From NCBI GenBank assembly GCA_963837775.1, contig CAWIOX010000032.1, positions 1 through 64,000 on the forward strand: a DNA stretch of 64,000 bases, written 5' to 3'. Shown one piece after another: positions 25,521 through 35,283 of the stretch (positions are counted from its first letter, which is position 1; each line of letters starts with the position of its first letter). A program made the position numbers and the translations under genes. This stretch comes from CAWIOX01 sp963837775. Its GTDB lineage: Bacteria > Pseudomonadota > Gammaproteobacteria > Burkholderiales > Burkholderiaceae_D. The notes beneath the pieces were generated by a model, which had not been told where the DNA came from, searched no databases, and saw only the letters and a program-made list of their open reading frames with translations.

Positions 25521-27411
25521 ATGACAGCCGACCATAAAACACCCCGCCCGATCCAGGCCCTGCCCGACCAACTGATTTCCCAAATCGCCGCCGGCGAGGT
25601 GGTCGAACGGCCGTCGGCGGTGGTCAAGGAATTGCTCGAAAACGCGCTCGACGCCGGCGCCACGCAGATCACCGTGCGGCTCGACGAAGGCGGCGTGAAG
25701 CGCATCGCGATCACCGACAACGGGCGCGGCATTGCGCAGGAACAATTGCCGCTGGCGCTGGCGCGCCATGCGACCTCCAAGATCGCCTCGCTGTCCGACC
25801 TGGAAAACGTCGGCACGCTGGGTTTCCGCGGCGAGGCGCTGGCCTCGATCGCGTCGGTGGCGCAGCTGACGCTGACTTCGCGCACCGCCGATGCCGCCCA
25901 TGCGTGGGAGATCACCGGCTCCTCAAGCGGCACGGTGGCGCCCTCGTCCGGCGCGCCCGGCACCACCATCGACGTGCAGGACCTGTATTTCAACACCCCG
26001 GCCCGGCGCAAGTTCCTGAAGACCGAACAGACCGAATTCGGCCATTGCGCCGAAGTGGTGCGCCGCATCGCGCTGGCGCGGCCGGACGTGTCGTTTTCGC
26101 TGAGCCACAACGGCAGGACCGTCGATCACTGGAACGTGACTGAAATCGCCAAGCGCAGCGCCCACATCCTGGGCGACAACTTCGCCGCCGCCCGGCTGGC
26201 GCTGGACGAGGCCGCCGGCGACGAGCTCAGCGGCTTGCGCCTGCACGGCTTCGTCGGCCTGCCGACCGCCTCCAAGGCGCGCGCCGATGCGCAGTATTTC
26301 TACGTCAACGGCCGCTTCGTGCGCGACAAGCTGCTGACCCATGCGGTGCGCGCCGCCTATCAGGACGTGCTGCACGGCGACCGCTATCCGTCCTACGTGC
26401 TGGAGCTGCAGCTGAATCCGGCGCTGGTCGACGTCAACGTCCATCCGTCCAAGATCGAGGTGCGCTTTCGCGATGGCCGCGCAGTGCATCAATTCGTGTT
26501 CCATGCGGTCAGCCGCGCGCTGGCGCAGACCTCGGCCACCGCCGCCGGCACGGTGCCGGCACCGACTGCGGCCGCGTCCGGCGCGCTGCCGTGGGTGCGC
26601 GAGCAGCCGGCACCCGAACCGCAGCGGGAACAGCTGCAAGCGACCTTCAGCGCGCAATTCAGGCCGCCGCACCGAATTCGGCGTGCGCCAGAGCACGCCC
26701 GATTACGGCGCGCTGTTTGCCGCGATGCCGGCGCGCCGCGCCGGCTTCGAATCCGCTGCCGGCGCAACACAGGCCGATCGATTCGAAACGACGCCGAGCA
26801 ATGCGAACGCCGCGCCGGAGGAAATCGAATATGCGCTGGGTTTCGCGCTCGCGCAATTGCACGGCATTTACATCCTGGCGCAGAACGCCAAGGGACTGGT
26901 GCTGGTCGACATGCACGCCGCGCATGAACGCATCCTGTACGAACAGCTGAAAAACGCGCTGGACGAGGATGCGATGCCGGTCCAGTCGCTGCTGATCCCG
27001 GTCACTTTCTATGCCGATGCGATCGACATCGGCACCGCCGAAGAAAACCAGCCGCTGCTGCAGGCGCTCGGCTTCGACCTCAGCCCGGTGTCGCCCACCA
27101 CGCTGGCGCTGCGCTCGGTGCCGGCGCTGCTGAAAAATGCCGATGCGCAGGCGCTGGCGCGCGACGTGCTGCGCGACGTGCGCGAATTCGGCGGCTCGCG
27201 GGTGCTGATCGAACGCCGCAATGCGCTGCTCGGCACGCTGGCCTGCCACAGCGCGGTGCGCGCCAACCGGGCGCTGACGCTGCCGGAAATGAATGCCTTG
27301 CTGCGCCAGATGGAAGCCACCGAACGGGCCGACCAGTGCAACCACGGCCGGCCGACCTGGGTGCCGCTCAGCATCGCCGAACTCGACAAGCTGTTTTTAC
27401 GCGGCCAGTGA
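25521..27411 (+). CDS. mutL: DNA mismatch repair protein MutL (frameshifted in this sequence)
   Basis: MutL couples MutS mismatch recognition to strand removal. The N-terminal GHKL ATPase is complete: ISQIAAGEVVERPSAVVKEL, ENALDAGA, ITDNGRGI, and ATSKIASLSDLENVGTLGFRGEAL. The transducer domain runs to about residue 330. In the variable linker, near 26657-26680, the frame shifts by one base; the other frame supplies the whole C-terminal domain (LAQLHGIYILAQNAKGLVLV, DMHAAHERILYEQLK, ACHSAVRANRALT, CNHGRPTWVPL) to the stop at 27411. A TATAAT lies only 8 bp before the ATG. A one-base error is the simplest explanation; a true mutL mutation is the alternative. Confidence 0.9.
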
Positions 27412-27443
27412 CATCAACCCGCCGCCAGATTGATAACCACCTC

Positions 27444-28424
27444 ATGCCAAACCAAGCAAAACCGCTCGTCGTCGCCATCATGGGCCCGACCGCATCGGGC
27501 AAGACCGCCGCCGCGCTGGAAATCGCGCGCCACATCCCGTCCGAAATCATCTCGGTCGATTCGGCGCTGGTGTATCGCGGCATGGACATCGGCACCGCCA
27601 AGCCGACGCCGGATGAACTGGCCGCGGTACCGCATCATCTGATCGACATCATCGACCCGAGCCAAGCCTATTCCGCCGCCCAGTTCTGCCAGGACACGCT
27701 GCGGCTGGTGGCCGAGATCAGCGCCCGCGGCAAATTGCCGCTGCTGGTCGGCGGCACCATGATGTATTTCAAATCCCTGATGGACGGACTGGACGAATTG
27801 CCGGTGGCCGATCCGGCGATCCGGGCGCGACTCGATCTAGAGGCCGCCGCCATCGGCACCCCCGGCCTGCACGCGAGGCTGGCGACACTGGATCCGGAAA
27901 CCGCAGCCCGCCTGAAACCGAACGACGCGCAACGGGTGCAGCGCGCACTCGAAATCATCGAACTGACCGGACAAAAGATGTCGCAACTGCTGGCGCAGCG
28001 CCCGAAAACGGTGTTGCCGTTTGCACTGCTGCCGATTGCGCTGGAGCCGTCCGAGCGCAGCGTGCTGCATCAGCGCATCGTCACCCGCTTCGATGCGATG
28101 CTGCACGGCGGCCCGGGCCGCAACCTGATCGATGAAGTCGACACCCTGCGCAAACGCGGCGACCTGCATCTGGGCCTGCCCTCGATGCGCTGCGTCGGTT
28201 ACCGCCAGGCGTGGGAATACCTGGACGGCGACTACGACCTGCCGACGCTGCGCGAAAAAGGCATCATCGCCACCCGCCAGCTGGCCAAACGGCAACTCAC
28301 CTGGCTGCGCTCGATGCCGCAGCGCATCAGCATCGATTGCCTGGGCAGCGCGCCGGCAGCCGCCATCCTGGAACAGATTGCTGCGGCGAAAAAGAACATG
28401 GCGACAGAAAACATTTTTAGCTGA
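27444..28424 (+). CDS. miaA: tRNA dimethylallyltransferase
   Basis: A 326-residue enzyme that adds the dimethylallyl group to A37 of tRNAs reading UNN codons, the first step before MiaB. The P-loop is IMGPTASGKTAAALEIA. Further signatures are ISVDSALVYRGMDIGTAKP, HHLIDIIDPSQAYSAAQF, LLVGGTMMYFKSLMDGL and MRCVGYRQAWEYLDG. I start at the ATG at 27444; the frame extends upstream into mutL, which is not expected. It follows mutL by 32 bp, the common mutL-miaA pairing. miaB lies 18 kb away on the other side of the island. Confidence 0.95.
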   Translation: MPNQAKPLVVAIMGPTASGKTAAALEIARHIPSEIISVDSALVYRGMDIGTAKPTPDELAAVPHHLIDIIDPSQAYSAAQFCQDTLRLVAEISARGKLPLLVGGTMMYFKSLMDGLDELPVADPAIRARLDLEAAAIGTPGLHARLATLDPETAARLKPNDAQRVQRALEIIELTGQKMSQLLAQRPKTVLPFALLPIALEPSERSVLHQRIVTRFDAMLHGGPGRNLIDEVDTLRKRGDLHLGLPSMRCVGYRQAWEYLDGDYDLPTLREKGIIATRQLAKRQLTWLRSMPQRISIDCLGSAPAAAILEQIAAAKKNMATENIFS

Positions 28425-28437
28425 AAACAGTTTTGGC

Positions 28438-28467
28438 TTGACACGATCCGATCGAACTGATCATAAT
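28438..28467 (+). promoter_or_regulatory. Promoter of tRNA-Met
   Basis: TTGACA (28438-28443) and CATAAT (28462-28467) are separated by 18 bp and lie 13 bp before the tRNA 5' end. This is a good sigma-70 promoter for the tRNA gene. Confidence 0.7.
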
Positions 28468-28479
28468 TCAGGGCTGTTT

Positions 28480-28556
28480 GGTGATATAGCTCAGTTGGTT
28501 AGAGCACAGCACTCATAATGCTGGGGTCGGTGGTTCAAATCCACCTATCACCACCA
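28480..28556 (+). tRNA. tRNA-Met (anticodon CAT)
   Basis: A complete 77-nt cloverleaf with encoded CCA. The acceptor arms GGTGATA and TATCACC pair perfectly. The D arm is GCTC...GAGC, the anticodon stem CAGCA...TGCTG holds the loop CTCATAA, and the T arm is GGTGG-TTCAAAT-CCACC. The pattern resembles elongator tRNA-Met, though a CAT anticodon could also be the lysidine-modified isoleucine tRNA. Its 3' half from 28511 is repeated at 42616, so this gene is the likely attachment site of the following island. Confidence 0.95.
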
Positions 28557-28613
28557 AAGAATAGTCCACAACATCAATGGCTTAGCTCACTTCGAGCTAG
28601 GCCATTTTTGTTT
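28511..28613 (+). repeat. Left island boundary repeat (attL-like)
   Basis: A 103-bp stretch begins in the tRNA anticodon loop (ACTCATAATGCTG) and includes the tRNA 3' end and its terminator hairpin. It is repeated almost exactly at 42616-42717. Direct duplication of a tRNA 3' end is the usual trace of site-specific integration. Confidence 0.85.
28578..28613 (+). terminator. Terminator of tRNA-Met
   Basis: Arms GGCTTAGCTC and GAGCTAGGCC form a 10-bp stem (one G-U pair) with the loop ACTTC, followed by ATTTTTG. The second copy at 42683-42717 has a fully paired stem. Confidence 0.85.
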
Positions 28614-28660
28614 CTATTCTAGGCCATGTTGTGCAGTTTTGTGTATAGAAAGAGCTGGAG

Positions 28661-28711
28661 TTGCAGCAAAATTGCAGCAGTGCGCCACCGTCGTTGCAGC
28701 GGATTTGCAGC
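28661..28711 (+). repeat. Phased TTGCAGC iterons next to the attachment site
   Basis: TTGCAGC occurs at 28661, 28672, 28694 and 28705: steps of 11, 22 and 11 bp, so all copies face the same side of the helix. They lie about 50 bp inside the island from the boundary repeat. Arm-type integrase sites or a regulator array are possible; the binding protein is unknown. Confidence 0.55.
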
Positions 28712-28713
28712 AC

Positions 28714-29329
28714 GTTATCCGATTTGGTGCCTTCAATACCATCAAGGTTGGCAGGATATCCAAAGACTCCATGATCACATCTGCAAATGAGTCCGTAACC
28801 ACATTGATGTGTTCTGCAACACAAAATGATGGCACTGCTACAACAATCACCTCTCGCCAGTCAATTATGAAAAGCGGTACTGTATAAGGCCTTGCACCGT
28901 TTAGTGAATGCGAGGCGATTCACTATTGCATGAACGAAGGTATCAACTATCATAAAAAATAGACATCACCCAGCTAAGTTTTAAAAATTGCGCATAGATA
29001 TGCCGACACTATTTTGCATCGCTGGCGGGCACCTACAAATGAAGCAAAACAACGAAGCATAAATGACCGTGTTCGAATAGGCACTCCTCGGCATAGCAGG
29101 CGTGTCTACCTTCATTACCCGGCGTGTTCACAGGGAAATAGGCAAATCGGAAGATTCTCCAAGAATGCACAGTTGAGATTTGGCTGGAAGGGCCGCCGAA
29201 CCCTGCCCAAGACATTTTTCGTGACAGATCCAGTCCGGGTTGGTGGAACTGGTCGATGCATTGGTCGGTGAGCCTCGATCAGGAAAGCGTGCCGTAAATT
29301 AGTATTTATGCTTATCCAGGTAGGCGAAT
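28714..29329. other. Region without a recognised gene, inside the island
   Basis: I see no convincing coding sequence. From about 29160 on, the sequence is related to 42970-43134, the leader of the second kinase gene, at clearly lower identity than the kinase genes themselves. The two leaders share TTATGCTTATCCAGGTAGGC just before the start codon. Confidence 0.6.
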
Positions 29330-31148
<1,819 letters not shown>

Positions 31149-31152
<4 letters not shown>

Positions 31153-32171
31153 CCGCGAACTCGGCACCCGCAGTTGTCCCCCACAAGATCCTGATCGTGG
31201 ATGACACCCCGGCCAACCTGGGCGTGATCGTCGAAAGCCTGGAGGACCGCGGCTTTCGGGTGGTCGTCGCGCAGGACGGCGAAGAAGGGCTGCAACGGGC
31301 CGACTTCGTGCAGCCGGACCTGATCCTGCTCGACGTGATGATGCCGGGGCTGGACGGCTTTGAAGTCTGCCGCCGCCTGAAGGCGCTGGCCAGCACGCGC
31401 GAGATCCCGGTGATCTTCATGACTTCGCTGACCGAGACCGAGCACAAGATCACCGCGTTCAAGGCGGGCGGGGTCGACTATGTGACCAAACCCTTGCAGA
31501 TCGACGAAGTGATGGCGCGGGTCAGCACGCACCTGAACCTGCATGCGATGCAGCAGCAGCTGGAAGCGCAAAACGCGCAGCTGCAGCAGGAGATCGTCGA
31601 GCGCAGGCAAGCCGAACAGGCGCTGGAGACCAGCCGCGAACTGATCCGGCGCCAGAGGGACGAGCTCAAGGACCTGTATGACAAGATCGTCGCCGAGCAA
31701 CAGGTGTCGGAGCGGCTGCTGCTCAACGTGTTGCCGTATCCGATCGCCGAGCGACTGAAGGCGCACCCCGAAGTGATCGCCGACAGTTTTCAGGAAGCCA
31801 CCGTACTGTTCGCCGACATCGTCGAATTCACCCGCTTTTCTGCCGGCATGAGTCCCCAGCGGCTGGTGGCGATGCTCAATGAGATCTTCACCGACTTCGA
31901 CGGCATTGCCGACAATCGCGGACTGGAGAAGATCAAGACCATCGGCGACGCCTACATGGCTGCCGCAGGACTGCCGGTGCCGGCCCCCGAATCATGCAGT
32001 GCGGGCGGCGCACATGGCGCTGGACATGATGGACGCGCTGGCCCGCTTCAATGCGCGCAACGGCTGGGGGCGCCGTTCCTGTTCGAGGAGCGCGGCCTCA
32101 TCGAAGCCAAGGGCATCGGCTCACTTCATACCTGGTTCCTGACCGGCAGGTGCAGTGCGTTGTCAGAGTGA
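31149..32171 (+). pseudogene. Receiver-adenylate cyclase, decayed copy 1
   Basis: The receiver domain (KILIVDDTPANLGVIVESLE, LLDVMMPGLDG) and the first part of a class III cyclase domain (VLFADIVEFTRFSAG, EKIKTIGDAYMAAAG) are intact. After GLPVPAPE an extra base near 31991 changes the frame, and a 172-bp deletion relative to copy 2 (its bases 45871-46042) then restores it. The frame stays open to 32171, but the cyclase loses the segment with DLWGD and NTASRM, which holds the adenine-binding Asp and transition-state residues. Enzyme activity is therefore not expected. The receiver half could still be made. Confidence 0.85.
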
Positions 32172-32255
32172 TCACCGCGCGCTTCAACGTCTTCATCGGA
32201 TGGTGTCATCGGAGCGTAGCAGACTCCAAACTCAATAATAAACTTATTGTTTCAT

Positions 32256-32750
32256 TTAATGAATCGCAGTCAAACTGTCAGGAATCACAATGCCTTTGTC
32301 TTTTTGCACTTGCTGCTTCGTCATCGACTCAATGCGTTGTTGGTAGAACACTTCAAAATTGATTTCGGACAAATGCACCGGAGGGAATCCCGCACGGGTA
32401 ATAGTGTCCGCAATATTGGCACGCAGGTATGGATACACGATGTTAGGGCAGCCGATACCGAGAAGTGGATCAAGTTGTGCTGGCGGGATATTCCGAACTT
32501 CAAAGATGCCTGATTGCTTTCCTTCAACGAGAAAGGCAACCTTGTCATTGATCTTTGCCGTGACGGTAATGGTCACAGTGGTTTCAAAAATGTTTTCGTC
32601 CTGCTTCTCGGCAATCGTAGAAACGGCAACTTCGATATTGGGCGCCTCTTGCTCAAGAAAAATTGCCGGAGAATTCGGCTGCTCCAGCGACAAGCCCTTC
32701 AGATACACGCGTTGAATTTGGAATATGGGTTGCAGATTTTCGTCAGACAT
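32256..32750 (-). CDS. secB: SecB-type protein-export chaperone (paralogue)
   Basis: A full-length 164-residue SecB: QPIFQIQRVYLKGLSLEQPN and SPAIFLEQEAPNIEV at the start, the strands FETTVTITVTAKIND, GIFEVRNIPPAQLDPLLGI, and CPNIVYPYLRANIADTITRA, then GFPPVHLSEINFEVFYQQ. SecB is a tetrameric chaperone that keeps presecretory proteins unfolded and hands them to SecA. Housekeeping secB usually sits beside grxC or gpsA, which are absent here, so this is probably an extra copy carried by the island. The ribosome-binding site is weak. Toxin-antitoxin-linked SecB-like chaperones exist, but no toxin pair is seen here. Confidence 0.9.
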   Translation of the reverse strand: MSDENLQPIFQIQRVYLKGLSLEQPNSPAIFLEQEAPNIEVAVSTIAEKQDENIFETTVTITVTAKINDKVAFLVEGKQSGIFEVRNIPPAQLDPLLGIGCPNIVYPYLRANIADTITRAGFPPVHLSEINFEVFYQQRIESMTKQQVQKDKGIVIPDSLTAIH

Positions 32751-32866
32751 GAAGCGCTTTCGTTAAAGTTAAAAACAGACGGCATCACTGCCCAGAAAAA
32801 ATTGAATCAATAAAAAATTGCGTAGTAGCCAAAGGAGATAAAATGTAAACCTTGCGAATAAAAATC

Positions 32867-34423
32867 TTATTTCCCAGCGACCCTGCATTGGGCTTCAGCA
32901 TCCAGAGTGCTGATCAAATTGCGTAACTCTGTTTTCAATACTTTGCCGTAATTATTCGTGGGTAGCGTATCGATGAAGTGGTAGCGCTTTGGTCTTTTGA
33001 AGCGCGCAATATTTTCCAGGCACAAGGCATCGAGCGACTCGGCGCAAACGGAAACGCCCGGCGCCGGCACCACCAGTGCCACGACTTCCTCGCCCCATTC
33101 AGGATCCGGGGCTCCTACTACAGAGACTTGCATGACGCCTGGATGGCGCAGCAGGATTTCTTCGATCTCGCGCGGATAAATATTGCTACCGCCGCTGATA
33201 ATCAAATCCTTTGACCGATCGATCAGGGTCAAAAACCCATCCGGATCGAAGCATCCGACATCTCCGGTGTAAAGCCAGCCATCGCGAATGGCAAGCCGAG
33301 TGGCTTGCGGGTTATACCAATAGCCGGCCATCACCACGTCGCCCCGTACCGTTATTTCCCCCACCTCACCCGGCGCGAGCGGCATGCCGTCCTGGTCAAC
33401 GATGCGCACCTCGACGTCGGTTCGCGGAAATCCCACCGATCCAAGCACATCCCGATAACGGGGATGGTTGCGGTCGGCGTGGGCTTGCTTGGAAAGAGCG
33501 GCAATCGTCATCGGGCTTTCGCCCTGTCCATAAATCTGAACCAGGCGAGGGCCGATGACATCAAGCGCCCGCTCAAGGTCGGCGCGGTACATTGGGGCGC
33601 CGCCATAAATGATCGTCTTCAGGTTGTCGGAGGTGGCCAGTGAAGCGCTTTCCGTCAACCGCTTGATCATGGTCGGCGCTGCAAAAAAACTCACGCCCCG
33701 GTGCATTTCGACCAGCAGCCAGATTTCTGCCGGGTCAAAATGGGGACTGGCAGGCACCACATTGTTGGCCGCCTTCGCGATATGCGGCAAACCATACAAT
33801 CCGGAGCCGTGCGACATCGGCGCAGCATGGATAATCGTATCGCCGGGACCGATTTTGTCGATGTCGGCAAAATAGCTCAACGTCATGGCCAACAGATTAC
33901 GGTGAGTCAGCGTGGCCCCCTTAGGCCGACCGGTAGTGCCACTGGTGTAAAACAACCACGCTGGGGCAGTCGGCTGGACCTCAACCATATCGATGACATC
34001 ATCGCCGATCAGCGCACGGTAGTCAGCGCTATCAGTGGCAATAACCAACTCCAGCTCTTCTACTTCATAGGGCAGACACGCGATGCTCTCGAACAAATCG
34101 GGGCTAACGAAACAGACTCGCGCCTGGGAATTGGAAAGAATGTATTCGAGTTCCTTGCTATGCAATTTGGGGTTGATTGGAACGCCGATCAATCCTGCAT
34201 GCCATATTGCAAATAAGGTTTCGTAAAACTCGGGTCTATTGCTCATCGCTATGGCAACCCGGTCGCCAGTCTTCAATCCTAGACGATGTCGCAAACTAAA
34301 CGCCATCGCTCTGACACGCTGGCCGAACAGACGATAATTTGCATGGACTTGGTCGTGGACGGTCAGCGCGGGTCGGTCGCCGTGCTGAATAGCCGATTTT
34401 TCGAGTAATGCCGCAATATTCAT
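32867..34423 (-). CDS. AMP-forming acyl-CoA ligase
   Basis: A 518-residue adenylate-forming enzyme. It has the P-loop-like LFYTSGTTGRPKGATLTHRN, IYGQGESPMT, YTGDVGCFDPDGFLTLIDR, SKDLIISGGSNIYPREIEEI and the C-terminal catalytic Lys region NNYGKVLKTEL. I start at the ATG at 34423 (MNIAALLEKSAIQHGDRPAL), typical for the family; the extra upstream codons begin with TTG. It lies downstream of acxC on the same strand. Activating acetoacetate to acetoacetyl-CoA would complete acetone use; the substrate is inferred from context only. Confidence 0.87.
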   Translation of the reverse strand: MNIAALLEKSAIQHGDRPALTVHDQVHANYRLFGQRVRAMAFSLRHRLGLKTGDRVAIAMSNRPEFYETLFAIWHAGLIGVPINPKLHSKELEYILSNSQARVCFVSPDLFESIACLPYEVEELELVIATDSADYRALIGDDVIDMVEVQPTAPAWLFYTSGTTGRPKGATLTHRNLLAMTLSYFADIDKIGPGDTIIHAAPMSHGSGLYGLPHIAKAANNVVPASPHFDPAEIWLLVEMHRGVSFFAAPTMIKRLTESASLATSDNLKTIIYGGAPMYRADLERALDVIGPRLVQIYGQGESPMTIAALSKQAHADRNHPRYRDVLGSVGFPRTDVEVRIVDQDGMPLAPGEVGEITVRGDVVMAGYWYNPQATRLAIRDGWLYTGDVGCFDPDGFLTLIDRSKDLIISGGSNIYPREIEEILLRHPGVMQVSVVGAPDPEWGEEVVALVVPAPGVSVCAESLDALCLENIARFKRPKRYHFIDTLPTNNYGKVLKTELRNLISTLDAEAQCRVAGK

Positions 34424-34496
34424 ACTGACTTTCTCATGCGATCCTGCCGTTATCAAACCACATTAATCATTCATATCTGGCTGGGGAAACCATCGA

Positions 34497-34595
34497 TTAC
34501 AGTTCGTCGTCGATCAGATCTGAAGGCAACAGCTCCAGAAACACGGTCATGAACCAGTAACGTTCCTCAAAACAAAACGTGAAATAGTGAAACAT
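34497..34595 (-). CDS. Small ORF between acxC and the ligase gene
   Basis: A 32-codon frame starts MFHYFTFCFEERYWFMTVF and ends with an acidic tail LIDDEL. It is aromatic and hydrophobic in its first part. AAGGA lies 12 nt before the ATG, rather far. It sits in the 303-bp gap between acxC and the ligase gene on the same strand, so it would be co-transcribed. I know of no named homologue. It could be a small membrane or assembly peptide, or chance. Confidence 0.35.
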   Translation of the reverse strand: MFHYFTFCFEERYWFMTVFLELLPSDLIDDEL

Positions 34596-34693
34596 GTGCT
34601 GGCTTTCCTTTTTATCGACTATCAAGCATTTGTCTCAAAAATCGGCCAGCCGATAAGGGAGTTGATGCTGACAAGATCGATCTTGATCACAAT

Positions 34694-34716
34694 GGGCCAG
34701 GTGAAGCACCTGGCCC
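34694..34716. terminator. Hairpin after acxC
   Basis: A perfect 10-bp inverted repeat (arm GGGCCAGGTG) with the 3-nt loop AAG lies 10 bp past the acxC stop. No U-tract follows on the minus strand, so it may stabilise the acxABC message or partly attenuate read-through into the ligase gene. Confidence 0.55.
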
Positions 34717-34726
34717 AAGGCAGGAT

Positions 34727-35233
34727 TTAGTTAGCTTTTTCCGGCAATGGCAGGTGCACCCAATCATTGTAGAAAGCTTCGATATTTGGCTCAAATTCGT
34801 GAATCACCGGGTACCATGGAGTTGGCGCTTCGACGTCATGCATGGTGCCGCACTCAGGACAATAGTACTCACGGTAAACCTGCCAGTTAGTATCCGGCGC
34901 CATCAGCGTCGGATAGACTTCATGCATGGCTTCCGGCGTATCGCGAACGTAAACCAAAGCCTCAAGTTTCCAGTTTTTACGGTAATCACCAAACTCGTGA
35001 CCGCAACTACATTTGGTGACCCACTCCTTGGTTTTTTTGTTTTGAGCGATGTACAGATGCAAGCTGATCGGAAGGATGATCTTGTCATCCCATGGCAACT
35101 TGGACTGAAGCGCATTCAAATACATACGGAAGCGATCATGGTCTTTCGGCATGGAAAGCATACGCATGGTGGTTTCCCAGTCCAGCTTGCCTTCAACCAA
35201 ATAGTTCACTTGCTCTTGTGTATAAACTGACAT
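34727..35233 (-). CDS. acxC: Acetone carboxylase gamma subunit
   Basis: A 168-residue protein, exactly the size of known AcxC subunits. It includes NYLVEGKLDWETTMRMLSMP and two cysteine pairs, CSCGHEFGDYRKNW and YYCPECGTMHDVEAPTPWY, likely to hold a structural metal, and ends PNIEAFYNDWVHLPLPE. With AcxA and AcxB it forms the hexameric enzyme that carboxylates acetone with bicarbonate to acetoacetate, using ATP. GGAG precedes the ATG. It is third in the acxA-acxB-acxC operon, 50 bp after acxB. Confidence 0.95.
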   Translation of the reverse strand: MSVYTQEQVNYLVEGKLDWETTMRMLSMPKDHDRFRMYLNALQSKLPWDDKIILPISLHLYIAQNKKTKEWVTKCSCGHEFGDYRKNWKLEALVYVRDTPEAMHEVYPTLMAPDTNWQVYREYYCPECGTMHDVEAPTPWYPVIHEFEPNIEAFYNDWVHLPLPEKAN

Positions 35234-35283
35234 TTTATATCTCCAATAATGGTGGTCGGCCGGGGCCAGGCCCCGACTTCAAA

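Noticed and set aside
28597..28887. Possible integrase remnant beside tRNA-Met
   Set aside because: The overlapping short frames on both strands have no tyrosine-recombinase motif; only the iterons are supported.
34694..34716. Classical terminator ending the acx operon before the ligase gene
   Set aside because: The hairpin is strong but no U-tract follows, so a complete stop is not supported; kept only as a weak terminator.
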